NCBI GenBank assembly: GCA_012932295.1
Contig: JAAONU010000001.1
Span: 56,889,693 to 56,953,692 of the forward strand
Reading direction: 5' to 3'
Origin: Cyclina sinensis
Taxonomy: Eukaryota; Mollusca; Bivalvia; Venerida; Veneridae
Length of the DNA stretch: 64,000 nt
The notes below the pieces were generated by a model. It searched no databases and was not told the origin of the DNA. It worked only from the letters and a program-made list of their open reading frames with translations. Below, piece by piece: positions 63,382 through 64,000 of the stretch. Position numbers and translations under genes: made by a program. Each line of letters opens with the position of its first letter. The first letter of the stretch is position 1.

Positions 63382-64000
63382 GTAGAACCAACAGAAGTTT
63401 TGTTTCATTCATTCTAATAGTTCTTTTGTTTCAGTGATATCTGGGTTGTCGAAGAATATAAAGTTAAAGTATTCTTACAAATCCAGTAATTTTGTTTGTG
63501 TTTGAACTTGATTAGAAGAGGCATTATTTAAAATGCATTTGAGAGGCATTTCTTTCAGCCTTAAGTTAGACACTTTTTGGATATGAAGTAAAAATAATAT
63601 AAAACAATTTTGATACAGTATTTGTATTGTGTGTTTAAAACTAACAGAGAGAGAAAGTTGTATATGAATAGGAATGACCACAGAACTTTCAGTTAGGGAA
63701 AAATTCTAGGAAGCTTATAATTAGTTTTTTTTATCTTGATGATAAATTAGAAATATTACATTTGTTGCTACTGAGATATTGTTTCTCAATGCAACCTTGT
63801 AGATAGGAGAAATATTTCATCCACTACTGAGTGTTTGTCATCTGATATCAGTTTATATAAACATGTAGGGCTAGTTCTGTTTGCTGTTCTGTATCTGTCT
63901 GTATAACCAGAAATCTAACTGATTATTTCAAGTTCTTGGCTTGCTCTGCCATATCAGGGGAGGTAATATAACATGTGTATGTCCAGTTGCTTCTGTATCA
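63382..64000. other. Start of the next dynein intron
   Basis: AT-rich, no exon recognised. A phase-1 acceptor leading into the next linker exon is expected to the right of the window. Confidence 0.6.

Overview
This is an animal genomic window, AT-rich (roughly one third G+C), most likely from a bivalve mollusc. The evidence is split, intron-rich genes with canonical GT-AG junctions; a ciliary dynein gene whose body is almost devoid of CpG while the flanking DNA is not, the pattern left by invertebrate gene-body methylation; and repeats of kinds common in bivalve genomes (tRNA-derived SINEs, a piggyBac-type MITE, a tandem-core element resembling the bivalve Pearl family, and GTCTGTCCGTCC-type repeats). 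The species cannot be named from sequence alone.

Layout. Positions 1-36,300 are a gene-poor tract in which I could not support any protein-coding gene. It holds a hairpin-bearing 43-bp satellite (611-1018), a 26-bp minisatellite (2515-2748), an orphan promoter-like patch (about 3767-3844), a perfect CTCF-type core (6121-6137) and a weaker one (17024-17040), a CpG-rich E-box cluster (7297-7396), and a foldback/tandem element (24,486-25,190). The palindrome CACGTG occurs 23 times before 36.3 kb, once more at 39.7 kb, and I saw none in the dynein gene. At 36,344-37,072 on the minus strand lies an intact single-exon gene for a class A bHLH transcription factor. Positions 37.1-41.1 kb are intergenic and carry SINE-like and 448-bp tandem repeats.

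From 41,093 to the right edge runs the 5' part of an axonemal dynein heavy chain gene on the plus strand, closest from memory to DNAH3 (inner arm, single-headed). I reconstructed 18 constitutive coding exons plus one variable exon position; every junction is phase-consistent. They encode about 838 residues of the tail and the start of the linker. The motor domain lies beyond the window. Introns host several transposon-like insertions and a 45-bp minisatellite that starts next to a splice donor.

The most interesting system is in this dynein gene. (1) Four tandem homologous exons (59,483-62,025), all phase 0 in and phase 1 out, are alternatives for one helical tail segment just before the linker. 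Joining any two would break the frame, so they look like a mutually exclusive exon cassette. (2) A long open exon (55,384-56,184) in a large upstream intron, with an in-phase acceptor and a disordered, acidic product, implies either a truncated tail-only isoform or a 239-residue in-frame insertion. Together these suggest isoform diversity concentrated in the cargo and light-chain-binding tail of a ciliary motor. The bHLH and dynein genes are divergently arranged, about 4 kb apart; no functional link between them can be shown.
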